Positions 32,869 to 46,480 of a stretch of 64,000 bases of DNA are shown here, one piece after another. Within the stretch, counting starts at the first letter, position 1; each line of letters begins with the position of its first letter. Source of the DNA: Volvox africanus (lineage: Eukaryota > Chlorophyta > Chlorophyceae > Chlamydomonadales > Volvocaceae); NCBI GenBank assembly GCA_030268105.1, contig BSDZ01000003.1, positions 4,154,001 to 4,218,000 of the forward strand, written 5' to 3'. The notes under the pieces are model-generated. The model was given only the letters and a program-made list of their open reading frames with translations, was not told where the DNA came from and searched no databases. A program made the translations under genes and the position numbers.

Positions 32869-35800
32869 TCAACTCACGTCCATGGCATCTCGAGCCTCTT
32901 CCACAACCGCTCCATCGCTATTCCCATCTCCCCCACTATCGCGCCTTCGTCCTCCCGCCTGCTGCTCGTTTATGCCCCGGTTCTGCGCCGGTGCAGTGCC
33001 CCCCGTTTGCTCGTCTGCGGCCTCAGGCCCGATAGCTCCTTCACATCGTAGGGCCGTCCCGCTGCCATCCGCATCACTCGTACCAGTATCATCAGCGGGA
33101 TGCGGCCCACGCCGGCGCGCCATCGCCCCATCAGCTTGGAGACTCTGTTGCTGCGGCGGCGGTAATTGCAGTTGCTGTGGGAGAGGTAACGGCTCTGGGT
33201 CCAACTCTCCCCGTAACGGCGATGGGTGAGTTCGCATGCTGGTGCCTTCCTGGGTACCGCAGGTCTGGTACTGGTGATGCGATGGCTGGAGCGATGCGCG
33301 CCCAGCTGGGGGTGCGCCATCATACGGCGAAAGCCGGTCATCGCCGCTGGCGCCGTCCAGACCCGCCCCGCCACCGCTGCCGCCGACGGCAGCGCCGCCG
33401 CCGCTGCCGCCGCTTCCCCCACTGCCGGCGCCGGTCGTCCGCGGCCCGCCTCGGTGACCCTGCCCTGCCGTACGGCCGTACGCATAGTGGCCACTACCAG
33501 GCAAGTTTGTCGAGGCGCCGTTGCCGTTGGAACCGTTGCCATTATTACCGTTGCTACCTTGCCCGTGGCTGCCGTTACCGTTTGAACCCTGTCCATTTCC
33601 ATGGCTGCCATTGCCCTGGCTGCCGTTGCCGTTGCAACCCTCATTGCTGCGACTTCCGCCGTGGCCACCATTCCCATCCTCATTGCTGCCCACGCCGCTG
33701 CGAGGCCCTGTGCCGCTGTTGTTGTTACCCGTGTCGTGGCCGCCCTGCTTGCTGCTCCCCTGCTCCAGTACACAACCCAGGTTGGAGGGCAGTGAACCAG
33801 CTGGACGCTGATGGAGCGGTAATGAGCCGCCGCCAGCAGGACGCATAGACTGCTGCTCGCGCAGAACGCCCGGAGGCGTCCGGTTGCGGCCGACAATTGC
33901 GTCCGCCCCAGCCTCCGTGTCCGTCTCCCCGTGCCATCTATGGTCCTCAATGGAGCCATTGCCGCCCCCGCCGCCGTCGGGCTGTCCATGACCTACACCC
34001 GCCCCCGCTCCGGCAGCGGAGGCGGGGCCAGCGGCCTGTAAGGTGCCATGCGGTCCGGAGGAGATCGCCGTACGGGGGGCTTTATATGGGGGCTGTGCCG
34101 TTATGCCGCCGCCGGTATTTCCAGGAGTAGCGGCGCCACCGCCGCTACTTGCGTCGGGCTTCCTACCAGCCGCTGCCACAGGCAATCGCGCTGCGGCCGC
34201 GGCGCCGCTGCCGCAGCCGACCTGCATCTCAGCACGCTGCCGCTTAAGGCCCACGCCCGTAGCTATGGCGATAGAGCCCGGGTGCTCCGCCGCCCCATGT
34301 CCCTGCATTACGGTCGCAGCCTGGCCGAAGCTGGGCGGGTCCGGCTGTGCGACGGAGAACGATCGCGCCGCGCCACTGGGCATGCCGCCACCTGCAACAG
34401 CCATGCCCTGCACGTTCAAGCCCTCACCGTCGTGGGCACCGCCTAGACGGCCCTCACCGTCCGAGGGAGGAAGGGGCTGACCCATGGGTCCGTCCGCCGG
34501 CACGGTGCCGGGCTCATTGCTACCCTCGTCCGACGCATTCATGCTACCGTCGTATGCGTCATTTGACGTGCCGCTCTTGTTGCCGCCGATGCTGCCGCCC
34601 CCAGAGGCCCCTCCACTGCTGGGGGTCGCCTCGGTGGGCGCCAGATGACCAGGTCTGCCCAAGGACGTAACTCCTCCGGGGCCAGCCGCCCCACTGCTGC
34701 CTCCATGTATCTGCAGCTTGACTTGGGTCTCGTGCGGAAGCTTGACGTGCTTGCTCGGAGGCATCATGCCTACGATGCCGGCGGCCGCCGTGGCGCCGCC
34801 GCCACTGCCAACACCGCCGGTGCCGGCAACTCCTGCTGCGCCTTCGTCGTCCTTCCCGCTGCTGGTGGCGGTATCCTGCTGGTCAGCTCCAAGCCCCCCC
34901 CCTTGCCCGATGCCGTCCTTACTGCCAAACTCACGTGATGGGCGTGGGCAGTGGTTGGCTTCCTCACCGCCGCTTTTATCGCCCCCGCAGTGGAAACCGG
35001 AGCTGCTGGCGCCACTGCCCACACTGCGCTGGGGGCTGTGGCCACGGTGGTGCCGTCGACGGCTGGACTTGTGGCGCGCAACTGTCGGCCCAACGCGCTG
35101 TGTGATAGCACCGGCCGCGGCGACTGCGGCGTGATTGCCATACAGCTCGCCAACGCTGCGCTTTACCCCGCCACCAGTGCCACCCTTATCCAGGCTTCTA
35201 TCGCCACCGGTACATGATTCTGGAAGGCATGCAGCGATGCCGACGTCCCGGACGGCGCCAGCACCCATACCGCCAGCACAATCACTCCTCCCGAAGCCCT
35301 TGGTGATTCCGGCGGCGGTGCCGTCGCCGGCAGCGGCGCCTGGTATTGGGTTTGTAGGGTGCCTGAAGATGCCGCCTCCACCTCCGTCACCGTCAGCGCT
35401 GGTCCAAGGGCCTCCGCCGCTGAGGCGCGGGTCCCTTGGCCGGGCGGCGGCGCCACTGCTGCCTCCTGCGCCGCCGTCCAGAACCGCCAGCTGGCTCGGT
35501 TGCTGGTGCTGCTGTTTTTGCTGAAGGGCTAGCAGGGAAACCCCCCGGGCCGGACCCGCGACTCCTTGGCTCCCTGGGGGATGCATGGCCGGAGTTGCGC
35601 CGGCCGTCTGACCGCCTGACGCCGCCGCGTCGGAAGATGGTCGCGGACTCTGGTCGGACAGCAAGGCGCCGCTTCCGCTGGGACACAGGCTCAGGCCGCC
35701 GAGACCCGCCAGTACGGCAAGTCCCTGCGTCGTGGACGGCTGAAGCGCCCGCAAACCCACGCCCAGGCCGGACAGGTATGCCGCTGCAGCGTTCGCCTGC

Positions 35801-38800
35801 CCCTGTCCCGTCGCCGCCGCCAGCTGGCCGGCCAGGTACTGCTGCTGTAGAAGCAATGGGTGTGGTGGGTAGGAGAGAAGCGGTGCTGGCGGCAAACCTT
35901 GCTGCTGGCCAAGGGCAGCCATGGGACCTGTACCACCCGGCAGCCTAGAACCCTGCACAGGGGGAAGCAGGCCGGAGCCACCCAGACCCATGGCAGCTGC
36001 GTGGGCTGCCGCAGCAGAGGCAGGCTGATGCAGAAGGGGCTGGAGGCATAAGGCAGTTGCGGCGGCATGCCACTGCCGGATTAGGGTTTCGGTGGATATA
36101 CCGCCGCCGCTACCGCTATTACCACCGCCGTCATCCTCGACCATCATCTGCGAACTTGGCTGAGCTCGTTGCTGTTGCTGATGCATGTCAGGCTGGGACG
36201 TGGCCAGAGAGGCAGCGGCATTCAGTAAGCTGGCCCCGCCGCCCCTAAGTGCGTCCGCCAAGCCATTTGCAGCTGCCACGGCTTCAGCAGCTTTGTACGA
36301 CAGGGGCGCACCAGCAGTAAAAAGGGAAATTGGCACCAATGGGGGCGACACGGTAATTACCAGCCGATTAAATGAGGAGGTTGAGGAGTGCGTAGAGGAA
36401 CACACAGCAGGTAAGAGCGGAAGGAATCGTTGCGTGCATAGGGATGTGGCCTGCAAGCCACGGGCGTCTCCTCTCTCACCATTCGCTACGGGTTGCGATG
36501 CGCCGACGTTGGCGCCGCCGGCACCCCCGGAGACCCCCGGCCGCCGCCGTGGGTCTGGAAGGCCCCCACTAGCAGCCGCCGCCGCCGCCGCCGCCGCCAG
36601 GGCTTCGACCCCGGCGCTTGCTGACCCGGTGGAACGGAATGTGCCGCCGCCGGACCCTGAATCAGAATGGAATACAGAACGGCTTCGCGTGGGCGACAGG
36701 AGCAGTGACGACTGGTTGTGGGGTTAGTGCAGCAGGCGCGATGGCTTTCTCTACTCTTCGTGTGAGCCATAAGCCTTGCCTTTTGTTGGCTTGCGCGGCG
36801 GCGGGAAACACAGGCGCCCCCAACAGGTAAATCTTTTTGCATGGCGGAGCTGGTGACCCCCGACCTCACAGACTCAAGCGCGTGAGAGCTGCAATGAGCT
36901 GCTACATGCCAACCGGAGGATTCATATCCGGATGTTCACACACTTCTGATGACCCCTTGGGACCTAACGCCCTGATGCAGAGACGCCCTGGCTCCGTAGG
37001 GAGCAGAATCACGACCCTTGGTTGCCCCCCGCGTACCTTGCGCTGCCACTCCCGCCCCAAACGCCTTCTGTAAAGACGGCTGCTGCAACACCGCTGCCAG
37101 GGGGCCCGCAAGAGATGAAGCGTAACGCAGCGCACGCGCCACTTCTTCCAGCCGGGCAATATGCTCCGATTCAATCGACCTGTCCCCTCCGGCTAGCAGC
37201 GGCAACAGTGCCGCCACGCCAGCAAGCTGCCCGGCGCCCCCTGCGCCGCTACTTAGCCCATCCATCGCCGCTGCGGCACAAGCTGCGACCCGAGCCTGAA
37301 CCGGCGTAGCCGTAGACCCGTTGTTATCGATGGCACCAGCACCGCTGGCGTTCCCCACCTCCGCCGCCCTGCTCGCATTACCGGCCTTGATCCCCATATC
37401 ATGCGTGCCACCTGCGCCGCCAGCTTGAGCCGCAGCGCCCGCGTTTGGCAGCCCGAGTGAAGTCAACAGGCCGCTGGATGTCGATGTTGTTGCCGTCGTA
37501 CCGCACGGCTTTTCGCGGAGTGATATCTCCACGCCCCGGCCCTGACCCTGCGCCTGTTGTTGCTGCTGCTGTTGCTGGAATGCCAACATATTGGCAACGG
37601 CCTGAGCCCCCGCTGATAGGCCCGCCAAAGTGGACATGAGACTGGCACCTGGTTGCATATCTTGCTGCTGCTGCACAGCCTGGAGCTGCTGCTGCTGCAT
37701 CAACATGGAGTGCAGCAATGCAAGCGTGTCCGTGCCGCGCTGTGAAGGCGCCGGCGGGGCAGCAAATGTTAGCTGCTGCTGCTGCTGCAGCAGCGGCGGT
37801 CCATGCGACGGCAACAAACAAAGCCGCTCAACTGAACGTTCAGGACGCCCTTTCTCGCAGTTAACATCCCTCCCGTTATCTGAGCTCAGCCGTTTCCGTG
37901 TGCTGCCAGCCGCCGGCGCGCCGCCCTCGTCCTCGGATACCGCGACCTGGACTGGCGGCCTGGCGCCCGCTTCACGCAGCGGGTCGGAGCGCCGCGAGAT
38001 TCCACCAGCATTCATCGCAGCTCCAGCAGAGTCACTAACGACACGCCGCGGATGGTGCCCTAATTCAGTTGCGCGCCGGTCACGGAAATTGGGGGCCGCC
38101 TTGTCACCTGCCGCAACATCCGCAGGTTGAGCTGCGGCTGCTGCAGCGGCGTCACCGCCTGAAGACTCCCCTTCATCCGCAAGCCGCTCTTGACGAGCCG
38201 CTGCGGGCGCCGCAGCCGTCGGATGCTGCGGGCGATAGCACTGCCGTTGAGACTGCTGTTGGGGCTGTCCTGCCGCTGGGCCCATCTCGGCCAGAGGCAC
38301 GTGATTGCCAATGCCCGAGGTACCGGGCAACGCCTCACCCCTTCGCTCCCAACCCTCAGGATCGGCGCTAGACTCGGATCCAGAGCCTCCCACAGACCCA
38401 TGCCGCCCGGCCCCGCCCGCAGATCCAAACCGGGATCCGGATCCAGGCTCCGTCGGTCGTCTTGCTGCCGTACCGTTGCACGTGCCGCCTCCTGTGCCAG
38501 TGCCCGTTCCAGTGGCCGTGCCGGTACCCGTGCAGCTAGGCCGGCGTCGAGCATGGGCCTTGCTGAAGTATGGCGCGGGCAACTGGCGGGTGCCGGCGGA
38601 GACGCCGACGGGGGGTGTCTCCTGCCGCGGCGCTGCGCCGGCGTGCGCCATCAAAGCCCTCGCTGCAACCCCCGTGGGTCCACTGCTCTGATGCCCGTCT
38701 GCAGCCGCGTCCCCGGACCCAGTGTTGGAAGTTCCCATCTCAGCACCGATGCCAGTGCCGGCGCCAGTGCCAGTGCCAGTGCCAGTGCCGACACAAGCAT

Positions 38801-41800
38801 CGACGGCAGGCAGGGAGGCTTTTGCCGCAGCCGCGTTGCCCTGGCCCACAGGGTTGCCGGACAAAGCCCCTGCGTCTACGGCGTCGCCCGTAACCGCGGC
38901 GGCCATACCAGCCCCGGAATTGTCCCCGCCGGGGTTGTCGCTGCGGTTCTCTGCGGGCCGATTCGAACGCTGAGATGAGCCCTCCTCCTGTGTCAGCTGC
39001 GGCTGCGCGTGCTGCGGACGATGCTGATGATGTGGCTGGTGATAGTTGCGATGGGTTTGCTGCAGCAGCTGCGAGCCAGACCCCGTGCCTGCCTGACGGG
39101 CCTCCGAGCTTTGCTGCATAGCCTGGCGCCCCGTGGAAACCAGCTGCTGGTTCTGCTGGCTGTATTGGCGTTGCTGATGGTCCGGGCCTCCCTGGCGCTG
39201 CTGCCGCTGCGGGTGAGAGTGAAGGTTGGCGGTATGCTCCTGTTGGTTGAGGTGTTGCACGTCCTGGGGATGCTCCAGCATCTGTGGGTGCTGGTGGTTG
39301 GGCCGGTGCGCGGGCGCTCCAGGCTGCTGCTGCTGCTGCGGTGATGACGGGTCCGAGGAGCTATGCGGGAGCTGATATCCCGACGGTGACATCAGGGAAT
39401 AGTCGGCACGGATGTAGGCATTCACGTCCGTGCGATTGCCGCCCGACCCGCCATCCTGAGCGTCACCGTTGACGCATGGTCCTGCTGCCGCAGTATCCAT
39501 ATCGCCGTCCGTCCCATCACGCTCTACCTGCTGACCGTGCTGCACGTACTGCTGCTGTTGCTGCTGCGACAGTAAGTGCTGGCGCTGCTGGTGCTGCCGC
39601 CGGTGCTTCTGCCGTGGCTGTTGTTGTTGTTGTTGTTGTTGTTGTTGGTGTTGGTGTTGGTGCTGGTGGTCGGAGTTCAGTTGCAATCTCCCCAGCTGCT
39701 CCCTGGCGGCGCCCTGCTGCAGTGCCGCGGCCGCCGTTGCAGGCGCCAAGAGGGGCACCATGGCCTCCAAATTGGGGCCCTGGAGAACCTCCTGCAGGCT
39801 GTTGAGACCCGAGCCCGTGGTGCCACTCAGACCCGGCCCCGATTGGTGCTGCAGATACTGCAGCTGACCCAGCTGGTATGCCCCGTCACCGGACGTGGTG
39901 GCGCCAAAGTCATCAACCCAGCTGCGGAGATTGACCCAGCCGGCGCCTGCCGTCGTCGTCGTCGTCCCAGCCGTGGCACCGGCGCTGACAACAGCGTCAA
40001 GAATCTCCAAGCGCTGAGGGGTCGATGTCACCGCCCCACGAGGAGCCTCCTTCGATTGTTGAGAAAGGAGCAGCGGCGGCCGTGCCCCACGGTTGCGGCG
40101 TTGCAGCAGCGGCTGTGTCGGATCGCCAAGGCTCGGCGCCTGATATTCGGCAGTGGAGCCGCCAGCGGTATCAACCGTATCGACTTGGTGCCAACGGGGG
40201 TGGTGTGAAAGGTGGGGGCTCATGTCGCGATTCGTGTCCACTACCTCGCCATCTGCCTCACCCACCAAGTCACGCCGGTTGTTGTGCGCATGGGGCCGGC
40301 CCTCTCTGTCGGATTCTCGCTCGGCAGGTTGCTGGTGGTTAGTGTTCTGCTTCGATAGGCCCGGCTCGCGCTGGCTTAGTTGGGGCTGGTGCTGTTGGTG
40401 TTGGTGCTGTTGATGGTGGTGCTGCTCGTAATGATGATGATGATGGTGGTGGTGATGTCGATGGTGGGTTTGCTGTCGCTCCTCTGACCAGGATAGATCC
40501 ATTACCCCGCCATCCGGTTGCCGCACGTGCAGCTGCAGGCGGGTTGTCCGACTGGAGCCGGGGGGTTGCGGCCGCCGCGCATCCAGCTCCCGATCTTGAC
40601 GGTTCTGATCGTCGCGACGCTGCTGGTGCTGGTGCTGCTGATGGTGGATTACTCCTGACGAGACACAACGGAGGTCCCGATCCGGGTAGGGCTGCTGTGG
40701 CCGCCTTTCATCACGTTGTTCCCTCGCCCGATCCTCGTCGTCGTCCTCCTCGTCGCCCACCAACGTGCTCTTCATTCTACCTGCCAGCAAGCAAGGCTCA
40801 GCCGGGAGGCACATGCCCGCATCGGCGGGTGTGTTGCGGGTGTGAGGCGGCATGGTGGTACATTCCGGGCCACGAGCGCAATGCGCAAGCTGCGAAGCTA
40901 CGCGACCGCCTTCTGGCCCCATGCCAGCCTCCATGGCACCTGCTGCACAGCCGCTTGCGCCCGAGGACTTTTCGGCGGAGAGAGCAGAGCTGTTCGTTTC
41001 GCCGACACCGGTGACGCGGATCACCCCCGGTGCGGATCGCGACGCACGGTCACGGCCCCGTCCCCTGCTATAGTTACGGAAGTCTCTTGCCCGTTCCCTG
41101 CCCCGCTCCTCCTTGTCCTCGTCGTGATGGTTCCGTAGCGGCTGCGCTGCTTCCTCCTGCTCCTGCCGGCTTGCCGTAGATGCCGGCACGCCCAGCTGCT
41201 GCTGCTGCTGCTGTAGCAGGCTGTGACCCGGACCAGCTGCAGAACCCGGGCATGAGGCACGAACCAGATGTTTCTGCCACCCATTCCTGTTGGGCGGCCA
41301 CAGCTGCTCGGCAGGTACGATGGCTGGCGATAGAGATGGGCCGGATGGTCCCGATACCGGCACAATGTCAGGGTCAGCGTCCGAGCCATGAACCTGCTGC
41401 TCCAACCGTCGCCGTCGCAGCGGCTGCAGCTGTAGGTCCTGTTGTTGTTGTTGCTGCTGCAGCTCTGCAACCACAGCATCTTCGCCGTGAGCCTGAGGTT
41501 GGAGCTGCGGCGGCAGGTCGGCCAGACCGTGGGGCTCCCTCCGGTGTTGCACCGGCAACCCGTCCAGCTGCTGTGATGGTTGCTGCTGCTGACACCTAGC
41601 GTGCGCGGACAGTCCGAGGGCCGAGCCAGCCCCAGGCTGCAATGACGGGGGCTTAAGCAGCCCGGCGAGCTCTAACTGCTCCAGGTGCTGCGGCTGCTGC
41701 CGCTGGTGGGCGATCTCGGAGCTAAAGCGGGATATTGCCGCCACGGACGACGGGTCCAGCCCCCGAGCGCCGCCACCGATGGCTGCGACCGCGACCGCGG

Positions 41801-44723
41801 CGCGCAGGCCTTCCGCTGCGGCTGCTGCCTGCTGCGCCGTGTCGAAGCTGAAGGCGGCAGGATTCTGCCTGCCGCTGAACGCCGTCGCGCCAGCCAACAG
41901 CCGACCCAACGCCGCCTCGCGCGTCTGCTGCTGCTGTCCCTCCTCCCAGGCCACGTTCGTATTGAAAGACTGCATACGACATGGGGCGGCTTGACCCAGC
42001 GGCAAGCCCAGCCCCCAGTCGCTGCCATTACCCGATATACCCCACAACATCGGCAGTGTTTGCTCTACACCCTGGCCTGCCGCACCACCACCACCAACAC
42101 CGCCGCCGCCGGCCCCAACCCCTAGACTGATCGTACCCGTCAGAGAGATGGACGCTGGCGGCCCCAAGCTCGGCAACCGCATCATACTGATGCTGTTGCT
42201 AGTCACTCCCAGCCCAGCGCTGCCACTGACAGTGGCGCCTGCCCCGCCCACTGCGACAGCCGCAAAGCTGGGAGACATGTGTTGAGGACTCTGATTGGGC
42301 TCCGAAACCGCGGGCTGCTGCTGCTGGCTACTTCCCGGCGTACCCGTAAGCTGTCCCGTGGTGGTTTCCTCACCGCGGGTGTGGGTGTGGGTGTTGGTAA
42401 GAGTGTGAGTGGGCGGATCGCTGCCGGTGGGGCACCCAAGGCCTGAGGGGGCCCCGTGGTCCAACGAGAACGGCCGCGTACGATGGGGAGGTAGGGCAGT
42501 AAACTGCTGAGACTGCTGCTGAGACTGCGACTGCGGGTGCGTGCGGGACGTGGGCTGCCTGCCGCCGCAGCCGCCCGCGCGGCCGCTGCTTGATGCTGCC
42601 AGAACATGCATCAGTGACTGGTGTGGCGGCACCGCCCACGGTGGAGCGCTCTGGTCTGAACCAGTGGCCGCGCTGGCGGATGCTGCAAGTGGCAGCGGTA
42701 TGAGCTCCGCAAGGGGATGGGCGAGGAATGGCAGGAAGCCCGCCACCGCCTTTTCCTGAATGCGCTGCTGAATAGCTTCGCCGGCAGCAGAGATAACGGC
42801 GGTTGCCGCCGCCGCCGCGGCGGCCGCTGCTGCTGCTGCCACTGCCTCCACCGTCTGGCGGTCTGGCGACGAGGCCTCAGGCTGCGATGCCATGACGTTG
42901 ATGCCCATGCCTGCAGGTCCCGGTGCATCGGCGGCGCGGACTTGCGCCTGAGCCCACTGAGCCATATTAAACGCAATATTTCGCGCAATGCTCTCTGCCA
43001 AGGACAGCCCCAGTGGCTGCGGCGGCTGAGCCACTGGGGCGCCAGCTGGGGCAGCAGCTGATGACAGTCCGGCCCCGGGGGCAGCCGGGGGCCCCACAGG
43101 GGCCTGATGGAAAGGGGACGTCACCTGCGAATCCGAGGCAGGTCCGAGGCCAGGGGCTCCCCGCAAGGTCGCAAGCGCCAGCTGCTGCTGGTGTAACTGG
43201 GGGGGCACGGAAATCTGACCGCTTGCAGGGGCAGCTGCTGCAGCGGCACCTGCTGCTGCAGCGGCCACGATGGGAGCTGGGACCGGCGGGGCTTGCAGCC
43301 CAAGGCCGAGACCTAACCCCAGGCCGAGTCCGGAAGGGGTACGTTGGCCAGCGCTGAGGCCCGGGACCAACGGGGGACCAGCAGCGGTAGCAGCAGCAGC
43401 AGCAGGAGCAGGAGCAGGAGCAACTGCTAACCCACGGAACGAACCTAGGCATTGAGGCGCATATGTCGCCGTTGCGGCCGATTGCTGCAGCTGCTCTTGT
43501 TGCTGTTGTTGATGCTGCTGCTGCTGAAGATGCTGCTGCAGCATCAGCTGCAATGGTTGCTGCGCGGCCAAAGTTGGCAGACCAGACGGTTGCAGCTGCA
43601 GGTGCTGCAGGTCCGCGACAAGGGACGCATCGTCATCATCATCCTTGTTGTGGTTGGTTGCGGCGAGATTGGCTATTCCCTGGAGCGGGCCGTAGCCGTC
43701 GGACCCTGCACTCCGATGGAGAAAGGTTGAGGCATACGCTTTGGTAGGGCATGACAGGTCATGCAGTATAATCAGCAGACCCTTGCATAAAACATGAGGC
43801 TTTGCAGGGTAACCTTGCATCGCCGTCTTTCCATCAGTATAGCCTGAAAAGTGCAGTGCAGAAAGTACACATAGCTCACCACCATTGTCCTCGAGTTTAA
43901 GGCCGGGCAGGTCGTCGCCAGCTGTGTCTAGGTATAGCTGCTGCTGATGCGCAGGATGATTTTTCCGCTTAGGTCTGGGCGGTGGCACCTCGATAGATTC
44001 AACGCCGCCTCCGGCTGAAAGACATTCATGAAGGGGTGCTTAGTGTGTGAGCCATGGAGGGACGCTGACGCGGATAGCGTGCTCAGTGGGTAGCAGAATG
44101 CAGTGCTCACCTTTCTCAAGCTTATTGAAGTACTTTTGAGCATGGGAGCGAATTTGAACCGCGGTTTTTGTCCCAACATGTTCTGCAAGAGAGGCACCGG
44201 CAATTGTCGCAAGCATTTCTCGGTCGCAGGAGAAGCATCTGCAAACATGCCGCACTCCCTCCCTGGAATTCCCAAGTTAACCCCCCTACATATCGCGCCC
44301 ATTTGTGACGATTGCGGTGCAACCTTACCCTCAATTTTGCGCCATTGGCGGCCATATAGCTTAAGCGCCTGCGAACGCAGGTGACAGGTCATTTGAGTAA
44401 AATTACCATCGAGTCAAAGTAACCTGCGTCGCAATTACGGTGCAATATGTTACAGTTGTAACAACCCACTCACTTCGACGAAGCGCGCATGCTCATCCTC
44501 CTGCCAGCGCTCCCGCCGCTTCACAATCGTGTATTGTTTGCGAGTCTACAATGTACACGCAAGATATTAACCATATTACTGAGGTTGTCCGCGCTTCCGA
44601 GAGGCGATGTACCTTGTGCGGGGCTTCTGCAGCGCCATGTGCTGGCGGAGCCTCCAGTTGCTGCAGAAGCTGCGGAGACGATGACCTTTCAGGAACCGAT
44701 GGTCCCAGGAGCGGCTGGGCCAT
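32869..44723 (-). CDS. SHAQKYF-type MYB transcription factor, CCA1/LHY/RVE family (ROC40-like), predicted 3,565 aa
   Basis: Eight segments: 44723-44613, 44545-44474, 44368-44329, 44182-44111, 44014-43880, 43705-37037, 36656-36480 and 36290-32869. The frame closes to 3,565 residues. A single MYB repeat lies at about residues 38-98: YTIVKRRERWQEDEHARFVE, ALKLYGRQWRKIE, then EHVGTKTAVQIRSHAQKYF with SHAQKYF at 87-93. It is followed by the family's basic block IEVPPPRPKRK. The remaining 97% is disordered: polyGln, His runs, Gly/Asn repeats and Ala runs. Plant CCA1, LHY and REVEILLE proteins and Chlamydomonas ROC40 bind evening-element-like DNA in the clock. This role is inferred. The second intron-like gap (43706-43879) is frame-preserving and stop-free. 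The 3' end is uncertain because the TGA at 32869 overlaps a donor-like GTGAGT. Confidence 0.82.
39600..39680 (-). repeat. CAA/CAC repeat encoding Gln/His tract
   Basis: On the minus strand a run of CAA and CAC codons encodes a polyGln/His tract in the MYB protein. It is one of several such tracts in the large exon, the others including a His-rich stretch near 40390-40465. Confidence 0.85.
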
Positions 44724-46480
44724 TAAGGCGGGTGCTCGAGGGGCGTGAGCATTTGGCAGGAGAAGACCTTCTCCGAGCCGTTAACACCAATGAAGACTAA
44801 TAAAGTAGAGGTGAAAATCTCTTTGTTGTCGAACGTGCTTACTACAGTGTATTTGGAATTGGTCTGGTGTCGACTTCTGTGAGACACAAACACCGTATCA
44901 GCATCGCAGGACGACATAAAATACTAGAAATTCTACATAACTACATTTGCCGCGCTCTCATCTTGAAAGAACAAATTACACCAACTTTTAATGATGTGCT
45001 CTTTCTGGGACCCGCAAACGATAACACAAGGGGACTGTAACAGGGGAGCCGCAGACTTGGTCGTTAGTCGGTAATATTTGGCCGAGATTCGCTGAGTTGG
45101 AAGTTCCTGTGGTAAGTTGAGCTGCTTAGTGTGCTAGTATAAAGGCTGGCCACCCAGGGCTAGCAAAAGCAGCGATGGCCTTGCGCACATTATCATTGTG
45201 CCTGAAGTTGCTGACGATAAACAAAAGCACTTTTACTATCGAATACCCAGCTACATCTTTATCTCTCAAGGAGATCACCGTTACTGCGCTGAGAACACCT
45301 AACGTAACCAGGACGAGCGTAATTCGCAGCAGATCCTGTATTAGGTTTACCGTAACGCATGTCCATGCTGGGAACGTAGTCCACATTTTGTTTAAGGTAA
45401 GCTTATCATAGCACGCCACTGAGGACGCTGCTGTCGAAGCTAGGCAGGGTGGAGTTTATCCCCCTGCGTGTTTCCCCGTACCTTCGGGGTGGATTTCTGA
45501 CCAGACCTTGTTCAAACCTCCGCTTTTCCTTAAATTAAACCACAGCAAGTCATGGCATGGGCCCTGTAATAATCCGAGTATGTTATACAGCGGCAACAAG
45601 CCTGCAGTCCACGCCTAAGTTTACACGATCGCTGTGTCTGGCCATGTCTGTAAGCGGTGGTTAGGGCGGGAGTAACCTTCGGCCCCAACCTGATCTCTGA
45701 GCCTCCCTTGCCAGTTATCTTAAAATAGTATTTTAGAGCCGATACACAGTACGTGCACCGAGTCAGTAGCAGGCGAACTCGTCAGCCAAGAGGTATATCG
45801 ACCTGAACACCCAAATGTTGTGTATGTTGCGTCAGAGTCCATGGCTGTATTGCAGAGCAATGGGTTCGCAGGCCACACGGTGTCCATTGAGAATCAGCCT
45901 CGCTCCCTCAGAAGCGCACATAGGTCGTGCGTGTTTAAGGTACCACAACTTGGTATCTCTTCACAAGGCAAAGATTTCAATGATCTTGAATTGCGAACGC
46001 TTGCTGTCTGCGGTCTTAGCGAGTCCAGTTGCATGCAGGCTCGTGTGTAGAAGAGGTCAGTCAGGCTGCTCCTAGTCCTGCACATGTATACATGCTCAGC
46101 AACAAAAGCCAGCGTACCAGGCTAGCCATACAGAGCTCAATTACCCCCCAATGAATGATGGGATAGATATCAGTCAAGGGTTAGCTGTTGCCCGTGGGTC
46201 ACGGGCGACCACCACAATAGCACGACGACCTGTTACTACTGGCCCACTTGAAAGGGAATCCAGCTCTCGTATTCCAAACAAATGTCGTTTAAAATCTGGC
46301 GACCTGGCGTAGCCTTTCCCGATATACCGATCCGCCCTTGTTTCAACCATTCAATAGTCACCACCAACAACCGCACAAAGACTCCGCGTCAATCTGCTGG
46401 CAACTTAACACGCTTGCCTAGCTGCCGCAACCACATCTACGCTCATTGCCTTTGCCGCCCTGCCACCCTGCGTCCGAATA
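44724..46480. other. Unresolved interval upstream of the MYB gene
   Basis: About 1.75 kb between the MYB gene start (-) and the SF3B2 gene end (-). It must hold the MYB promoter. Plus-strand frames suggest part of a small gene. One at about 45773-46047 contains QEVYRPEHPNVVYVASESMA, and one at about 46123-46310 contains LNYPPMNDGIDISQG and ends KSGDLA at a TAG. They could be joined in phase 0 at 46047/46123. No start exon could be fixed: three frames around 45175 are equally plausible. Confidence 0.3.

Noticed and set aside
33177..33848. Long plus-strand Arg/Cys/Pro-rich frames opposite the MYB gene
   Set aside because: These are shadows of GC-rich codons on the other strand, repeated throughout 33-43 kb without start context or splice logic.
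32869..36456. A separate 1,195-codon minus-strand gene
   Set aside because: It joins in exact phase to the MYB gene through the exon at 36656-36480 and shares its composition. The upstream Met part (36456-36291) reads like intron.
36570..36600. CCG repeat as an independent regulatory element
   Set aside because: It encodes an Ala run in a small MYB-gene exon on the minus strand, so coding explains it.
45126..45419. A hydrophobic minus-strand frame and two overlapping plus-strand frames
   Set aside because: Three registers are equally open and none has a complete set of splice borders, so no single gene could be called.
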